A DNA stretch of 64,000 nt, from assembly GCA_964351995.1 (NCBI GenBank), contig CAYGQE010000021.1, forward strand, positions 1 to 64,000. Direction: 5' to 3'. The notes beneath the pieces are model-generated. The model was given only the letters and a program-made list of their open reading frames with translations, had not been told where the DNA came from and did not search any database. The stretch is from SZUA-35 sp964351995 (GTDB lineage: Bacteria > Actinomycetota > Acidimicrobiia > Acidimicrobiales > SZUA-35). Below, in pieces: positions 15,670 to 25,035 of the stretch; the first letter of the stretch is position 1, and every line of letters starts with the position of its first letter. A program made the position numbers and the translations under genes.

Positions 15670-17259
15670 GACCTCTCGTTCGTCCTCGGGTTGCGTCGGC
15701 GCTGGCAACGTCAGGGACACCAGCACGCCAACGATGGCGATGCCGGTGGCAACGAAGAACGCCACCTGGTAGCTCGAGATGACGGCATCGAATGCACTCC
15801 GACTGATGAAGGCACCATCGAGGTTCTCTGTGTCTGCACCATCGAGCGCATCTCCTTCAACGCTGGACTGGATGGCCTGCAGGATCTGCACCCCGACGAC
15901 CAGGCCAACCTGCTGGAGCATCTGCTGGGCTGCTCCGGCGACGCCCAGATCTTCTTCGGCCACGCTGTTCGCCACGGTTGCGGTGAGAATCGGCGCCGCC
16001 GCACCCATCCCCAGACCAGCGAGGCCGAGCGCCACCGCCACGGTCACCAGTGACGTTCCTTCTCCGGACAGACCTAGCAGCAACATCGACACCACGATGG
16101 AGCATCCGCCAGCGAACACCAGGAACCGCTCGCCAACGCGGCGAACCAGTCGACCGGTGACCGGGCCCATCAACGAGAACATCAGCGGTCGGGCAATGAT
16201 CACCCGGCTCGTGATGGCTGCGGTTGCCCCGAAGGCCACACTCTGCAACATCAACGGAGCAAGCACGAAGCTGCCCATGTACGCCGCGAACAACAGGGCC
16301 AGCGTCAGCGTGGGGATGACGAAACCCCGCATCCGCCAGTAGTGCGGTGGGATCAACGGATGATCCGAGCGATTCTCGATACGAGCGAACACGGCGATCG
16401 CCACGACGCCAGTCACAGCGAAGATCAACACCAACGGAGCGAATGGCCCGTCTGCAGCCAGGGTCACCGCAACCAACACGCTGCCGACACCAACGCCAAG
16501 GGTTGTCGCGCCGGGAAAGTCGAAGGCGGCAGCCTTCTGCCGAGTGGTTTCGGGGAGGATGAACGCGGCGAGCAGCATCGCCAGGAACACCAGGGGTGCT
16601 TGCCCGATGAAGACCCACCGCCAGTCGATCTGATCGATGATGAAACCGCCGGCGACCACACCGATGACGGGTGAACCCGCTCCCACGAAGGACCACCAAC
16701 CCAAGGCCACCGTGCGATCGCTCGGAGCGAACAATCGGTTGATGAACGCCAACGCTGCGGGACCGATCGCTGCGCCACCGACAGCGGCGAGCAGACGGAA
16801 CACCACGAACGATCCTGCCGACCACGAAGCAGCGATCAACACGGTGAACAGCGCGTTGACGGTCAGCCCGAAGAGAAAGACCATGCGGTGGCCACGTTGA
16901 TCGCCCAACTTGCCGAAGGTCGGGCCGAGCACGGCGCTCACCAGGATCGGGCCGGTCACCGCCCACACGATCGTAGCTTGCGACGTTTCGAACTCACCAG
17001 CGATCTTGGGCACCGCCACCGCAATGGCCGTGACGCTGAGGTTCACCATGAACATGGCCGTCAGCACCACCGCAAGAGCGATCGATGCAAAGCTGTCCTT
17101 GGCCTGCGCTCGACGAGCGACCCTCCGCCTGGTCTTGATCAGCCCGAGTGGGATGATTGGAACCGGGAAGTTGCCGGAACCGAAGCGGACCCATGAAGCG
17201 AGCCGTTTGCCTTCGCTGTCATCGTCCTCGAATGGAGGCAGAAGGGGGCGACGACTCAC
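15658..17259 (-). CDS. MFS transporter, DHA2 (EmrB/QacA) drug-resistance branch
   Basis: The 533-residue protein has about fourteen hydrophobic segments, a hallmark of DHA2 exporters, and a family A-motif in the second loop, GPTFGKLGDQRGHRMVF. The long cytoplasmic N-terminus (residues 1-57) is hydrophilic. Proteins of this branch export hydrophobic drugs or metabolites driven by protons. The GTG at 17259 is the start shown. It lies 58 bases downstream of the LLM oxidoreductase on the same strand, so it may be the last gene of the pyrimidine operon, but its family does not fit uracil uptake. Confidence 0.85.
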   Translation of the reverse strand: MSRRPLLPPFEDDDSEGKRLASWVRFGSGNFPVPIIPLGLIKTRRRVARRAQAKDSFASIALAVVLTAMFMVNLSVTAIAVAVPKIAGEFETSQATIVWAVTGPILVSAVLGPTFGKLGDQRGHRMVFLFGLTVNALFTVLIAASWSAGSFVVFRLLAAVGGAAIGPAALAFINRLFAPSDRTVALGWWSFVGAGSPVIGVVAGGFIIDQIDWRWVFIGQAPLVFLAMLLAAFILPETTRQKAAAFDFPGATTLGVGVGSVLVAVTLAADGPFAPLVLIFAVTGVVAIAVFARIENRSDHPLIPPHYWRMRGFVIPTLTLALLFAAYMGSFVLAPLMLQSVAFGATAAITSRVIIARPLMFSLMGPVTGRLVRRVGERFLVFAGGCSIVVSMLLLGLSGEGTSLVTVAVALGLAGLGMGAAAPILTATVANSVAEEDLGVAGAAQQMLQQVGLVVGVQILQAIQSSVEGDALDGADTENLDGAFISRSAFDAVISSYQVAFFVATGIAIVGVLVSLTLPAPTQPEDEREVSVV

Positions 17260-17317
17260 TGACGAAATCCTAGGCGGCCAAGCAACAACTCAGCCCATTG
17301 AGGCTGGTCGTGCCGGA

Positions 17318-18334
17318 CTACTCCTTGGCCAACTTGGTTTCAGCCAGCACAGGAAGGATCTTCTCGCCATACGTTGCAAGCGTGTGGTCCTTGGCATCGT
17401 GCTGCAAGTACACGCTGAACTGGTCAACGCCGAGCTCGCGAAGCTCGGCCAGCTTCTCGAGATGCGCCTCGACCGGCCCCAGCACGCAGAAGCGATCAAC
17501 GATCTCGTCGGGCACGAAGTCGGCATGTGTGTTGCCGGCTTGGCCGTGCTGGTTGTAGTCGTAACCCTGGCGGCCCTTGATGTAGTCGGTCAGGGCTTGG
17601 GGCACCGACGAACTGTCGCCGTACCGATCGACGATGTCGGCGACGTGATTCCCCACCATGCCACCGAACCACCGAACCTGGTCTCGGGCGTAGGCCAGAT
17701 CATCCCCGATGTACGCTGGGGCGGCGATGCACATCGTGATGTCATCCGGGTTGCGACCTGCGTCGGATGCACCGGTTCGCACTGCCTCGATCATCCACTT
17801 CACGATCGACGGATCAGCCAACTGGAGGATGAAGCCATCGCAGGTTTCGCCGATCAGCTTCAGCGCCTTCGGGCCGTAACCGGCACCCCACATCTCGAGC
17901 TCGCTCTTGGCGGCCCATGGAAGCGTGATCGTCGAGCCGTTGTATTCGGTACTGCGTCCGTTGGCGAGGTCGCCGATGACTTTGATCGACTCACGCCACG
18001 TCTTGAGCGTGGTGGGCTTGCCGTTCGTGACCCGGACCGCTGAGTCGCCCCGACCGATGCCGCACACTGTTCGGTTGCCGTACATCTCGTTCAACGTGGC
18101 GTAGGTCGACGCCGTGACGGTCCAGTCGCGGGTTGCCGGATTGGTGACCATCGGCCCAACGATGATGTTGCGCGTCTCCGCCAGGATCTGGGAGTAGATC
18201 ACGTACGGCTCTTCCCAGAGAATGTGAGAATCGAACGTCCAGACGTGGCTGAAGCCGTAGCTATCTGCCCGCTTGGCCAAGTCGATGACGCGAGCTGCGG
18301 GTGGGGTGGTTTGCAATACAACACCAATGTCCAT
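17318..18334 (-). CDS. LLM-class F420-dependent oxidoreductase (TIGR03842-like)
   Basis: The ~338-residue protein is a luciferase-like TIM barrel: MDIGVVLQTTPPAARVIDLAKRADSYG at the start and TFDSHILWEEPYV near residue 45. Starting with MDIGV at 18334 is preferred over an ATG nine codons upstream because AGGAGACGTTC precedes it. Members reduce or oxidise small metabolites with F420 or FMN; the substrate here is unknown. It is the fifth gene of the minus-strand pyrimidine operon, and its family is often found near hydantoinases (recalled, not checked). One possibility is that it supplies the missing first dihydropyrimidine step; this is untested. Confidence 0.85.
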   Translation of the reverse strand: MDIGVVLQTTPPAARVIDLAKRADSYGFSHVWTFDSHILWEEPYVIYSQILAETRNIIVGPMVTNPATRDWTVTASTYATLNEMYGNRTVCGIGRGDSAVRVTNGKPTTLKTWRESIKVIGDLANGRSTEYNGSTITLPWAAKSELEMWGAGYGPKALKLIGETCDGFILQLADPSIVKWMIEAVRTGASDAGRNPDDITMCIAAPAYIGDDLAYARDQVRWFGGMVGNHVADIVDRYGDSSSVPQALTDYIKGRQGYDYNQHGQAGNTHADFVPDEIVDRFCVLGPVEAHLEKLAELRELGVDQFSVYLQHDAKDHTLATYGEKILPVLAETKLAKE

Positions 18335-18384
18335 GAACGTCTCCTGTTCGTTGATTTCCAACTGGGCGATTTCCGTTGCGATTG

Positions 18385-19869
18385 TCAGCGGGTTTCGGGG
18401 AAACCGAGGTCGATCGTGCTCGACGCAGGGTCGGGCCAGCGGCTCGTGACGACTTTGCCTCGGGTGTAGAAGTTGATGCCTTCGGGCCCATACATGTGAG
18501 AGTCGCCGAAGAGGCTGGCCTTCCAGCCGCCGAAGCTGTAGTAGCTGACCGGCACCGGAACAGGCACGTTGACCCCGACCATGCCGACTTCGACGTCGAA
18601 CTGGAATTGACGGGCAGCGCCACCGTCACGGGTGAAAATGGCTGTGCCATTGGCGAACGGGTTGGCGTTGATGATGTCGAGCCCGTCCTGGTAGCCAGCG
18701 ACTCGCACGACGCTGAGCACCGGCCCGAAGATCTCGTCGGTATAGCAGGACATCTCCGTGCTGACGTTGTCGAGCAGCGTGGGGTTGACGAAGAAACCGT
18801 CAGCGGGGATGTTCTCGCGGCCATCGACCACCACGGTGGCCCCTTCGCCAGGCGCAGCGTCGATGTAGCCCTTGACCCGATCGCGTGATTCCGCAGTGAT
18901 GAGCGGACCCATCTCGTTGCCCGGCTGGTCCCCTGCGCCAACGGTGACCGACGGGATCCGGTTGGCGATCTCGGCGACAAGCTCGTCGGCGATGCCCTCG
19001 GCGGCAAGCACGACGCTGATGGCCATGCATCGCTCACCGGCGGAGCCGTAGGCCGCACCGATCGCGGCATCGGCCGCCATGCCGACGTCGGCGTCGTTGA
19101 GCACGAGCATGTGGTTCTTTGCACCACCGAGGGCCTGCACTCGCTTGCCTTGTGCGGTGCCCGTTTCATAGATGTACTTCGCGATCGGCGTCGACCCCAC
19201 GAAACTGACCGCCGAGATGTCGTCGTGTTCGAGAATGCAATCCACGGCGACTTTGTCGCCCTGCACCACGTTGAAGCAGCCGTCGGGAAGCCCGGCCTTC
19301 GCCAGGAGTTCGGCGATGAGCATCGTCACCGACGGGTCCTTCTCGCTGGGCTTCAGCACGAAGGTGTTGCCGCACGCCAGTGCGTTGGCGAACATCCACA
19401 TGGGGACCATGGCCGGGAAGTTGAAGGGCGTGATGCCGGCGACGACGCCGAGCGGCTGACGGATCGAGTAGACGTCAATGCCGGATGCCGCTTGTTCTGA
19501 GTAGTCGCCCTTGATCAGTTGCGGGATACCGCAGGCGAACTCGATGTTCTCGAGACCACGAGCGACTTCACCCATCGAGTCGCTGAGGACCTTGCCGTGC
19601 TCGGCAGTCAAAAGCGCAGCGAGTTCGGAACGATTGGCATCGACGAGTTCGCGCATCCGGAACAAGATCTCGGCCCGCTTCGACAGAGACGTTGCCCGCC
19701 ACGCCGGGAAGGCTGCTTTGGCCGCAGCAACGGCAGCATTGACTTCGTCGACCGAGGCGAGGTCGACCGCTGCGGTTTGCACCCCGGTGGCTGGGTTGTA
19801 GACCGCAGCGTTGCGGCCCGACGTTGAGGGAACGACGGTGCCGTCGATCCAGTGACTGATGCGGTCCAT
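18385..19869 (-). CDS. mmsA: CoA-acylating methylmalonate-semialdehyde dehydrogenase
   Basis: The ~494-residue ALDH-fold enzyme makes acetyl-CoA from malonate semialdehyde, or propionyl-CoA from methylmalonate semialdehyde. Visible blocks are TPFNFPAMVPMWMF, the NAD loop SFVGSTPIAKY, GGAKNHMLVL (the MMSDH replacement of the usual ALDH catalytic Glu region) and the catalytic Cys in GERCMAISV (residue 281 from the start chosen). An upstream ATG at 19887 exists; 19869 is preferred because homologs begin there and GAGG lies about 9 bases upstream. In this operon it would be the last step of pyrimidine-derived beta-alanine or beta-aminoisobutyrate breakdown. Confidence 0.95.
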   Translation of the reverse strand: MDRISHWIDGTVVPSTSGRNAAVYNPATGVQTAAVDLASVDEVNAAVAAAKAAFPAWRATSLSKRAEILFRMRELVDANRSELAALLTAEHGKVLSDSMGEVARGLENIEFACGIPQLIKGDYSEQAASGIDVYSIRQPLGVVAGITPFNFPAMVPMWMFANALACGNTFVLKPSEKDPSVTMLIAELLAKAGLPDGCFNVVQGDKVAVDCILEHDDISAVSFVGSTPIAKYIYETGTAQGKRVQALGGAKNHMLVLNDADVGMAADAAIGAAYGSAGERCMAISVVLAAEGIADELVAEIANRIPSVTVGAGDQPGNEMGPLITAESRDRVKGYIDAAPGEGATVVVDGRENIPADGFFVNPTLLDNVSTEMSCYTDEIFGPVLSVVRVAGYQDGLDIINANPFANGTAIFTRDGGAARQFQFDVEVGMVGVNVPVPVPVSYYSFGGWKASLFGDSHMYGPEGINFYTRGKVVTSRWPDPASSTIDLGFPETR

Positions 19870-19926
19870 GAGGAGCCTCGTATTCATTGTTGACGTTGGC
19901 GGCCTTCGGCAGATTCCTGCCTCAGT

Positions 19927-19956
19927 CGGATCTAGTGGAGGCGGATCTAGTGGAGG
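19927..19956. repeat. 15-bp tandem duplication at dihydropyrimidinase stop
   Basis: CGGATCTAGTGGAGG occurs twice in tandem (19927-19941 and 19942-19956). The TAG stop of the dihydropyrimidinase (19947-19949, minus strand) lies in copy 2, so copy 1 is an untranslated duplicate of the gene end. This is the same kind of event as at 15638. Confidence 0.95.
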
Positions 19957-21362
19957 TAGGTCGACAGTCCGCGCTTGACGTACTTGCCATGCCCCTTGCG
20001 GCCCTTGAAGGTGTCGTCTTCGACAACGACCATGCCTCGGCTGAGCACGGTGTCGACACCACCATCGATCACGAACCCCTCGTAGGCGGAGTGATCCATG
20101 TTCATGTGGTGCTTGTCGTTGATGCCGATCTTGGTCTTCTTGTTGGGATCCCAGATCAGAACGTCGGCGTCACAACCAGGTTCGAGCACGCCCTTCTTGT
20201 CGAGACCGAACATACGAGCGGGCGTGGTCGAGCAGGTTTCGACCCATCGTTCGAGAGTGATCTCGCCAGCCACGACGCCCTGATAGATCAGCTCCATGCG
20301 GTGCTCGACACCGCCGATGCCGTTCGGAATGGCGGAGAAATCACCGATGCCGAGTTCCTTTTGGTCCTTCATGCAGAACGGACAGTGATCGGTGGAGACC
20401 ACGGCCAACTCGTTCATACGAAGGCCCTTCCACAGATCGCTCTGGTGATGTTCGTGCTTGGAACGCAACGGCGTCGAGCAAACCCACTTGGCTCCTTCGA
20501 AGCCCGGCTGCATCAACTGATCTTCGAGCGAGAGATAGAGGTACTGAGGACAGGTCTCGGCGAAGACGTTGTAGCCAGCGTGCTGCGCTGCAGCGACCTC
20601 TTCGAGCGCTTCAGATGCGGACATGTGGACGATGTACAGCGGCACGTTGCCGGCGACCTTGGCGAGCTGGATGGCTCGGTGGGTTGCCTCGGATTCCATG
20701 GCGGCTGGACGAGTGAGCGAGTGGTACATCGGGTCGGTCTCGCCCCGCGCCAGCGCCTGCGAGACCAATACGTCGATCGCGATGCCGTTCTCGGCATGCA
20801 TCATGATCATGGCGCCAGATTCCGACGCGTTCTGCATGGCCCGCAGGATCTGACCGTCGTCTGAGTAGAAGACGCCGGGGTAGGCCATGAACATCTTGAA
20901 GCTCGTGATGCCTTCGTGCTCGACGAGGTAGGACATTGCGTCGAGCGAGCTCTCGTCGACGCCACCAATGATCTGGTGGAATCCGTAATCGATCGAGCAT
21001 TCACCAGCGGCCATCTCGTGCCAGGTAGCCAAGCTCTCTCGAACGTCGTTGCCTTGGGTCTGCACGGCGAAGTCGACGATGGTGGTGACGCCGCCCCAGG
21101 CAGCAGCGACCGTGCCGGTGTTGAAATCGTCGGACGCAGCGGTGCCACCGAAGGGCAGCGACATGTGGGTGTGAACGTCGATGCCACCAGGCACCACGTA
21201 CTTGCCCGTGGCATCGATGGTGCGCTGCGGTGCGACGCCCATGACCGTCGCCAGACCGGGTTCGAGGATGGCGGCGATCGATTCACCGTCGATCAAGACG
21301 TCAGCGAGTCGACGGCCGACTGCAGAAACAACGGTGCCACCGGAGATGAGTGTGAGTGCCAT
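19947..21362 (-). CDS. hydA: Dihydropyrimidinase (D-hydantoinase family)
   Basis: The 471-residue amidohydrolase opens the ring of dihydrouracil or dihydrothymine to N-carbamoyl-beta-amino acids. Metal ligands of the dinuclear zinc site can be followed: H64 and H66 in IDVHTHM, carbamylated K156 in SFKMFMAYPG, H189 in MMHAENG, H246 in YIVHMSAS and D325 in STDHCPF. It follows the ureidopropionase with only 3 bases between, giving the classic pair. Family members also accept hydantoins, but the neighbours favour the pyrimidine role. Confidence 0.95.
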   Translation of the reverse strand: MALTLISGGTVVSAVGRRLADVLIDGESIAAILEPGLATVMGVAPQRTIDATGKYVVPGGIDVHTHMSLPFGGTAASDDFNTGTVAAAWGGVTTIVDFAVQTQGNDVRESLATWHEMAAGECSIDYGFHQIIGGVDESSLDAMSYLVEHEGITSFKMFMAYPGVFYSDDGQILRAMQNASESGAMIMMHAENGIAIDVLVSQALARGETDPMYHSLTRPAAMESEATHRAIQLAKVAGNVPLYIVHMSASEALEEVAAAQHAGYNVFAETCPQYLYLSLEDQLMQPGFEGAKWVCSTPLRSKHEHHQSDLWKGLRMNELAVVSTDHCPFCMKDQKELGIGDFSAIPNGIGGVEHRMELIYQGVVAGEITLERWVETCSTTPARMFGLDKKGVLEPGCDADVLIWDPNKKTKIGINDKHHMNMDHSAYEGFVIDGGVDTVLSRGMVVVEDDTFKGRKGHGKYVKRGLSTYLH

Positions 21363-21365
21363 CGA

Positions 21366-22208
21366 TCAGCCCTCCACCAGCTCGCCGTACGCCTCGGGGC
21401 GACGGTCTCGATAGAACTGCCAGCCGTCCCTGACCTCTCGAATGAGATCGAGGTCGAGGTCTCGAACGACGAGTTCCGGATTGTGGGCATCGCCCTTCTC
21501 CCCCACGTATTGACCCCGTGGGTTCACGAAGTAGCTCTGGCCGTAGAAGTCGTTGTCACCCAGGTCTTCGATGCCGACGCGGTTGATGGCGCCGACATAG
21601 TACATGTTTGCACAGGCCGCAGCGGGCTGCTCGATGCTCCAGAGGTACTCACTGAGTCCGCGATGTGTGGCCGACGGATTGAAGACGATTTCGGCACCGT
21701 TGAGGCCGAGCGCTCGCCAGCCCTCGGGGAAGTGGCGGTCGTAACAGATGTACACGCCGACCCTGCCGACAGCGGTTTCGAAGATCGGGTAGCCGCCATT
21801 GCCCGGCTTGAAATAGAACTTCTCCCAGAAGCCCTTCACCTGTGGGATGTGCTGCTTGCGATACTTGCCGAGGTACGTACCATCAGCGTCGATCACCGCA
21901 GCAGTGTTGTAGTAGACGCCCGGTTGTTCGATCTCGTACATGGGTAGTACGAGCACCATGTTGAGTTCCTTGGCGAGCGCCTGGAACCGCTTGGTGGTCG
22001 GGCCGTCCGGGATGTACTCGGTGTACTCGTAGTACTGCTCTTCCTGCACCTGACAGAAGTAGGGCCCGTAGAAGAGCTCCTGGAAGCACATGATCTGCGC
22101 GCCTTGAGCCGCCGCTTCGCGCGCCGCCTCTTCGTGCTTGACAATCATCGATTCCTTGTCGCCGGTCCAATCGGTTTGGAGCATGGCGGCTGTGACGACT
22201 CTGGACAT
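21366..22208 (-). CDS. Beta-ureidopropionase / N-carbamoyl amidohydrolase (nitrilase family)
   Basis: The 280-residue enzyme releases beta-alanine (or beta-aminoisobutyrate), CO2 and ammonia from the carbamoyl product of dihydropyrimidinase. The nitrilase triad is visible: E44 in FQELFYGPY, K118 in KYRKQH, and C155 in VYICYDRHFPEG. The operon order (aminotransferase, ureidopropionase, hydantoinase, semialdehyde dehydrogenase) defines its job well. It starts 59 bases downstream of the aminotransferase stop. Confidence 0.95.
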   Translation of the reverse strand: MSRVVTAAMLQTDWTGDKESMIVKHEEAAREAAAQGAQIMCFQELFYGPYFCQVQEEQYYEYTEYIPDGPTTKRFQALAKELNMVLVLPMYEIEQPGVYYNTAAVIDADGTYLGKYRKQHIPQVKGFWEKFYFKPGNGGYPIFETAVGRVGVYICYDRHFPEGWRALGLNGAEIVFNPSATHRGLSEYLWSIEQPAAACANMYYVGAINRVGIEDLGDNDFYGQSYFVNPRGQYVGEKGDAHNPELVVRDLDLDLIREVRDGWQFYRDRRPEAYGELVEG

Positions 22209-22267
22209 GAGGGACCTCGTTGCTACTGGTTGGAAGACAGGTTGAAGGACGGACGGGTCGAGACAGA

Positions 22268-23563
22268 TCAGTTGAGTGAGGCGATGGTTGCATCGAGAAC
22301 GTCGGCAAGTTCATCGATTTCGGTTTCGGTGACGTTGAGCATCGGAGCGATCCGGATGACGTTGCCGTAGAGCCCGCCCTTGCCAACGAGCAAGCCACGT
22401 TCCTTGCAGCCATCGGCGATGGCGACGGCCTTCGCCGAGTCCGGATGCAGACCACCTTCTTGGACCGTCTCGATCGCGAGCATGAGGCCGCGACCTCTGA
22501 CTTCACCGATCCAATCGACGCCCTCGGCGGTCTTCTGTAGCCGTGCCATCAGGCGGTCACCCATGGCCTTCGCATTGCCCTGGAGATCGTGCTCGAGCAC
22601 GTAGCGCAGCGTGGCCCGACCGGCGGCTGCCGCGAGCGGATTTCCGCCGAAGGTCGAGAACGACGTGACCTTGATCGTGTCCATCACCTCGGCTCTGGCA
22701 ACCACGCCAGCCAGGCCGACACCGTTCCCGACGCCCTTGGCGAACGTGAGCATGTCCGGCGTGATGCCATGCGCCTGATAGCCCCAGAAGTGATCACCGG
22801 TACGACCCCACCCGGTCTGGACCTCATCGCTGATGAAGAGGATCTTCCTGCTCTCGAGGATCTTGCCCATCTGACCGAAGAAGCCGTCTGGCGGCACAGC
22901 GAAACCGCCGACGCCCTGGATCGGCTCGGCGATGAGGCAGGCATGACCGCTGTCGGCCGACGTCATGTCGATGATTTGTTCGAGATCGTTGCAGCACGCT
23001 TCGGTGTAGGCGTCGTCATCGAAGTCGCGGAAGGGGCTGCGCAGGCGGTAGCCGCCCTGCACGAAGCTGACGTCGAGCCCTGACACGCTGGTTGCTGACC
23101 ACGACGAGTGCGACGTGATGGCCTGCGTGGTGAACGAGCGGCCGTGGTAGCTGTTACGCATGGCCAAGACCTGGTTGGACTTGCGATACGAGGTCGCCAG
23201 CAGCAGCGCCGTGTCATTCGCTTCGCTGCCCGAAGCGGTGAAGAACACCCGAGCGTCGGGGATGCCAGACACCGCGGCGATCTCTTCAGCGAGCGCGATC
23301 ATCTCCTCATTCAAGTAGAGCGTCGAGGAGTGGATGACCTTGGCCGCCTGTGCCTGCAGACTGGCGGTGACCTCAGGATGGTTGTGACCGATCATCGTGG
23401 TGAGCACGCCGCCGAAAGCGTCGAGATAGCGGTTGCCCTCGAGGTCCCACACGTAGCTGCCATCGCCATGATCGATCGAGATCGGGGCGGTTCCGTGGAG
23501 GGGGCCGAGCCACGACGGGAACACGGCTTTGTAGCGTTCGGCGAGTTCGTCGGTGGTCGTCAT
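22268..23563 (-). CDS. Class III aminotransferase, probable beta-alanine:pyruvate (or 2-oxoglutarate) aminotransferase
   Basis: The 431-residue PLP enzyme has the class III fold: cofactor loop ASGSEANDTALLL (residues ~110-122), the Asp that holds the pyridine nitrogen at D246 (FISDEVQTGWGRTG), and the PLP lysine at K276 (TFAKGVGNG). In context it would convert beta-alanine or beta-aminoisobutyrate to the semialdehydes used by MmsA. It is the first gene of the operon and starts 64 bases from the divergent MocR regulator, so that gap must hold both promoters. Confidence 0.92.
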   Translation of the reverse strand: MTTTDELAERYKAVFPSWLGPLHGTAPISIDHGDGSYVWDLEGNRYLDAFGGVLTTMIGHNHPEVTASLQAQAAKVIHSSTLYLNEEMIALAEEIAAVSGIPDARVFFTASGSEANDTALLLATSYRKSNQVLAMRNSYHGRSFTTQAITSHSSWSATSVSGLDVSFVQGGYRLRSPFRDFDDDAYTEACCNDLEQIIDMTSADSGHACLIAEPIQGVGGFAVPPDGFFGQMGKILESRKILFISDEVQTGWGRTGDHFWGYQAHGITPDMLTFAKGVGNGVGLAGVVARAEVMDTIKVTSFSTFGGNPLAAAAGRATLRYVLEHDLQGNAKAMGDRLMARLQKTAEGVDWIGEVRGRGLMLAIETVQEGGLHPDSAKAVAIADGCKERGLLVGKGGLYGNVIRIAPMLNVTETEIDELADVLDATIASLN

Positions 23564-23610
23564 GGAGCGAACCTATGTGTCACAACCCTGGCACACAAGC
23601 ACCTCTTTGT

Positions 23611-23618
23611 TGTATACA
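23611..23618. promoter_or_regulatory. Candidate operator TGTATACA between the pyrimidine operon and its regulator
   Basis: The 64-base divergent gap (23564-23627) is AT-richer than its surroundings and holds a perfect 8-bp palindrome, TGTATACA, 10 bases before the regulator ATG. It is in the position expected for a GntR/MocR operator that controls both directions. The evidence is the palindrome and placement only. Confidence 0.4.
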
Positions 23619-23627
23619 GAATTGTTC

Positions 23628-24989
23628 ATGCAGCGAAACACGTCGTCGGCGAAGCATTCGTCGAACCTCACGACGTTGATCGTCGAGCACTGTGCTGGTC
23701 GCACGTCGAAAGACATTGCGGCATCGATCGGCATGCTCGTGAGCCGTGGCGACCTCCAGCCTGGCGACCAACTCCCGACAGTACGAGCCCTGGCCGATCA
23801 GCTGCAGGTCAGCTCGAGCACGGTGTCAGATGCGTGGCGCCGTCTGGCTGACCATGGCGTGATCACCACCGCCCGAAGGAACGGCACGACCATTCGGGCG
23901 GCCCGAGCCGACATGAGCGGACGCTTCTGGAAGGTTCCGGCCAGCGCAGCCAGCGGCACCCTCGACCTCAGTACTGGCACCCCAGACACCCAGCTCTTGC
24001 CATCGCTGGCCTCGATCATCAGCCAACTGCCGACCGACATCGCCATCACGTCGTACATCGACCGCCCCGTGTTGGCCGACCTCGAGGCGGCGTTGCACGA
24101 CCGGTGGCCATTCCCCGCCGAGGCGATCACCGTGCTCGATGGAGCCCTCGACGCGCTCGATCGTCTCATCAACGCCACCGTTTCGTTCGGCGACACCGTG
24201 GTGGTCGAGGATCCGACCTTCCCCCCGATTCTCGACATGTTGGAACGGGCAGGGGCCCACATCTGCGGGGTTCCCGTGGATGCTGAAGGCATCCAGCCCC
24301 GAGCGCTGCAAGAGGTGCTCGCCAGCAAACCCAAGCTGGCCATCCTCCAACCAACGGCCCAGAACCCCACCGGCGTCTCGATGTCCCCACGCCGGGTCGC
24401 CGCCATCGCCGACCTGTTTCGAGCGCTTGCTCCCGACACTTGGATTCTCGAAGATCACCACATCGGCGACCTCGCGACTGACGGGATCGTCACGCTCGGG
24501 TCCCATCTTCCCGATCGAGTCGTCCACATTCACAGCTTCTCGAAGTCGCACGGTCCTGACCTGCGCATTGCAGCGGTCGGAGGTGCGGCGGGGCCGATCA
24601 ACGAGGTGATCGACCGGAGACGGCTCGGTCCGTCGTGGACCAGCCGCCTCATCCAACATGTCCTGCTCACCATGATGAGCAGCGCCGAGGTGGTCGACAT
24701 CGTGGGCATCGCTGCCGAGACATATGCCGCTCGACGAGCAGCCTTGGTCGACGGACTCGGTGCGGGAGGTGTGACGGTGGGTGACCCCGAAGGGCTGAAT
24801 CTTTGGGTGCCAGTTGCCGACGGCCAGCGCGCCGTCGTCGCACTCGCGCTCGACGGGATCGGGGTCGCCGCTGGCTCACCCTTCCAGCTCGATACGCTCG
24901 TGCCGACCCGGCATCTCCGCGTCAGCATCGGCAACGCCCGCCGAGACCACGGACGCATCATCGACGCGATCACCAAGGCGGCAAGATGA
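23628..24989 (+). CDS. MocR-type GntR-family regulator with aminotransferase-like domain
   Basis: The protein starts at MQRNTSSAKH (453 residues). Residues ~18-90 form a winged helix (IAASIGMLVSRGDLQPGDQLPTVRALADQLQVSSSTV), the GntR DNA-binding unit. The rest is a fold-type I aminotransferase domain with PLP Lys in HSFSKSHGPDLR. MocR proteins bind PLP and often respond to amino acids such as GABA or beta-alanine. Placed head-to-head with a class III aminotransferase operon, it most likely controls pyrimidine degradation in response to a beta-amino acid or its PLP adduct (inference). Confidence 0.9.
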   Translation: MQRNTSSAKHSSNLTTLIVEHCAGRTSKDIAASIGMLVSRGDLQPGDQLPTVRALADQLQVSSSTVSDAWRRLADHGVITTARRNGTTIRAARADMSGRFWKVPASAASGTLDLSTGTPDTQLLPSLASIISQLPTDIAITSYIDRPVLADLEAALHDRWPFPAEAITVLDGALDALDRLINATVSFGDTVVVEDPTFPPILDMLERAGAHICGVPVDAEGIQPRALQEVLASKPKLAILQPTAQNPTGVSMSPRRVAAIADLFRALAPDTWILEDHHIGDLATDGIVTLGSHLPDRVVHIHSFSKSHGPDLRIAAVGGAAGPINEVIDRRRLGPSWTSRLIQHVLLTMMSSAEVVDIVGIAAETYAARRAALVDGLGAGGVTVGDPEGLNLWVPVADGQRAVVALALDGIGVAAGSPFQLDTLVPTRHLRVSIGNARRDHGRIIDAITKAAR

Positions 24990-25035
24990 CGACCAACAGC
25001 GGCGACAGGGTTGGGCGATCTCCTACGATCCGATC

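Noticed and set aside
15658..17259. Uracil permease for the pyrimidine operon
   Set aside because: The protein is a fourteen-helix DHA2 exporter, not a nucleobase transporter.
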